From Trichosporon coremiiforme (lineage: Eukaryota; Basidiomycota; Tremellomycetes; Trichosporonales; Trichosporonaceae): a stretch of DNA of 64,000 nt. Positions 62,534 through 64,000 of the stretch are shown piece after piece; the first letter of the stretch is position 1; every line of letters begins with the position of its first letter. The notes under the pieces are model-generated. The model made no database searches. It worked only from the letters and a program-made list of their open reading frames with translations, and was not told the DNA's origin. The translations under genes and the position numbers were made by a program. The stretch spans positions 310,001-374,000 of the forward strand of contig BCJJ01000026.1 in the NCBI GenBank assembly GCA_039545355.1, given 5' to 3'.

Positions 62534-64000
62534 TTGCAATTGTTTCGCCATGGCTGGGTTCATGCTCGGCAACTTACGATTCTGCGACGTTCGCTTGCTC
62601 CCTGCTACAGAGCTGCGACTTCCTTATGCATGCTCAAGGCGGTGTCTAGCTCACAGAGGAAAGACCGTTGAGCGATTTATGACGTGTAACCAAACGGTGC
62701 GTATCAGAAAGGAGCCTCCGTTCAGTCAGCCGACCTCAAGCCAATCAGAAAGCCGATATCGAGTTATCGGCCGGTGCCATCGGCAGACTCATGTGAGGTC
62801 TGCAAGGCACGACGGCGCAGAACGGGCTTCTATATCTGGTGAGCCAATGTCTTGGCCGGATTGCTCAACTCTGCCCCGCTATTCAATGAGTCGGCCGCTC
62901 CCTTTGCTTTCAGCCCCAGTAGGGGAACGCAGAGGCACCGAGGCACAGGCGTCGAGGCATGTCCAACAACACAAGAGTACAAGCTTGACCTTTGACTTTT
63001 TGCTCGAAGCTGCCGATGTTGTCCAGGGGCTGATCGACTCCAATTGGCGGATCGGTCTGTTCGGTGTTGCCAAATCGTGGCCGCCCGCACAACAGCTGAG
63101 GGGTCGCAGCGCGGAGGTGTAGCAGAACCTAAGCGATGACTGAATGTCGAGAAATACGCTGCACCAGCAAGAGCTCGAGCTTGTTCGCCCATGTGGTCAA
63201 GGGGACTGGCGTAGTGGTGCATGTATATTTTGAGTGCGCAGAGCGCTAACCCAGCACTAAGGAGTCGTCTGCACATGGCGTCTGACAGGGTGTGCATGGG
63301 AATTCGGCGTTCAGCCCCTCGCGTTGTTGATCATGCAGGAAGTATCGATACCAAGAAAAGCGGGCAGCTATTATGGACATGCGCAAGACATGGCTGCGCC
63401 GTGCACTGTGGCCCGTTCTAAGTATGCAGGAAGCCAAGCCCACATGTTGACTACTGATGCGCAACGATCGGGTCAGGCTGCCCGATTGACCAATGGCGCG
63501 GGAGGAGTCGCGTTTATCAGATAATTTTTCCAAATACCTGTTCTGCAGGAGTGAGCCACAGGCCAGGAATCCGAGAGGAACAGGACCCGCCGCAATGTCA
63601 GCGGGTAGGGGTCGTACTTCCTTCCCATCAGGGGCCGTCTGGCCCTGTCGGTGCCTCTCGTGGGCCCAGGGCAGGCTTCGGGTCACCACACCCGACGACA
63701 GACCACTCACATCTCGTCCTGCGCCTGCAAAGGGCAGCTTGCATTCTCGCCAAGACTCCGCTTTAGTCCTGTCCGCCGACTCTGCGCGCCCCCGGGCGCG
63801 CCCCGGCTGCCTCAGACCAGTCACCAGCCGTGCAACAAAGTTTGGTCGTCCGTCTTTCCGAAATAGAAACCAACCCCAGCTGCCCAGGCTGCTCAGCGAC
63901 AGGCCAGCTGCAACCCGCTGTCACGGCACACGGCCCCAGTCCGCGAACTGACATGTACTAGCTCGTCTAGCTCTCATCTCGATTCGCTGTCTGCCGCTCT

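Larger units (their letters stand above)
60486..64000. other. 3.5-kb region upstream of the MFS gene, no gene recognised
   Basis: The window ends in gene-free DNA. Open frames up to 225 codons (such as 62445-63122) lack domains and credible splice patterns. Elements seen: a 14-bp perfect palindrome (61231-61244) and a 12-bp direct repeat (62510-62533). A gene may begin beyond 64000. Confidence 0.45.

Noticed and set aside
62445..63122. 225-codon open frame near the right edge
   Set aside because: No domain or splice pattern, and overlapping antisense frames of similar length (62830-63297).
1..64000. CRISPR arrays, rRNA genes, telomeric repeats, long terminal repeats or transposase genes
   Set aside because: None seen by eye. 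The tandem repeats are short and lack spacers, and no reverse transcriptase or transposase motif appears in any frame I inspected.

Overview
The window is nuclear DNA of a basidiomycete fungus, most likely a tremellomycete of the Trichosporonales type. This is inferred from G+C-rich coding sequence, many very short introns (mostly 33-60 nt) with GTGAGT/GTAAGT-like donors and a CTGAC or CTAAC branch site a few bases before the acceptor, and a gene set that budding yeast partly lacks (tuberin/TSC2, eIF3l, TSC2-type Rap-GAP). I annotate 23 protein genes and one tRNA gene. For the 22 complete genes whose exons I joined by hand (or that are single-exon), every model closes in frame.

Left block, about 1-26.7 kb, is compact. 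Twelve consecutive protein genes alternate strictly in strand (-+-+-+-+-+-+): UTP13 (cut by the left edge), SCY1-like pseudokinase, NUFIP1-type snoRNP factor, CMC1, TRM10, UBC1, COA6, a PX protein, PRP4 kinase, APC8/CDC23, TSC2 and RRP17. Divergent starts are 239-480 bp apart. Convergent stops are 60-225 bp apart. A tRNA-Val(UAC) gene with a 7-nt intron and the PDAT gene LRO1 follow. Themes are ribosome and tRNA biogenesis (UTP13, NUFIP1, RRP17, TRM10), cytochrome c oxidase assembly (CMC1, COA6) and growth/cell-cycle control (TSC2, APC8, UBC1).

Right block, about 26.7-64 kb, is much looser. Eleven protein genes lie between gene-free stretches of up to 5.1 kb: a membrane-anchored GH5 exo-beta-1,3-glucanase, a 12-exon FAD oxidoreductase, a CCC1/VIT1 iron-manganese transporter, an HDAC8/Hos1-like deacetylase, a short-chain dehydrogenase, a peroxisomal amadoriase/sarcosine-oxidase-like enzyme, eIF3l, a fumarate reductase fused to cytochrome b5, DPM2 and a DHA1-type MFS transporter. 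The gene-free stretches hold minisatellites, 15-17 nt poly-C/poly-G runs and inverted repeats, but no recognisable transposon, CRISPR array or rRNA.

The most unusual signals are: micro-exons of 7, 9 and 11 nt at conserved motifs; a DPM2 first coding exon that is only the ATG; a GC-AG intron beside the exon carrying a heme-ligand histidine; the 12-gene strand alternation; and poly-C runs on both sides of the glucanase gene. I found no clearly novel defence-like or mobile system.
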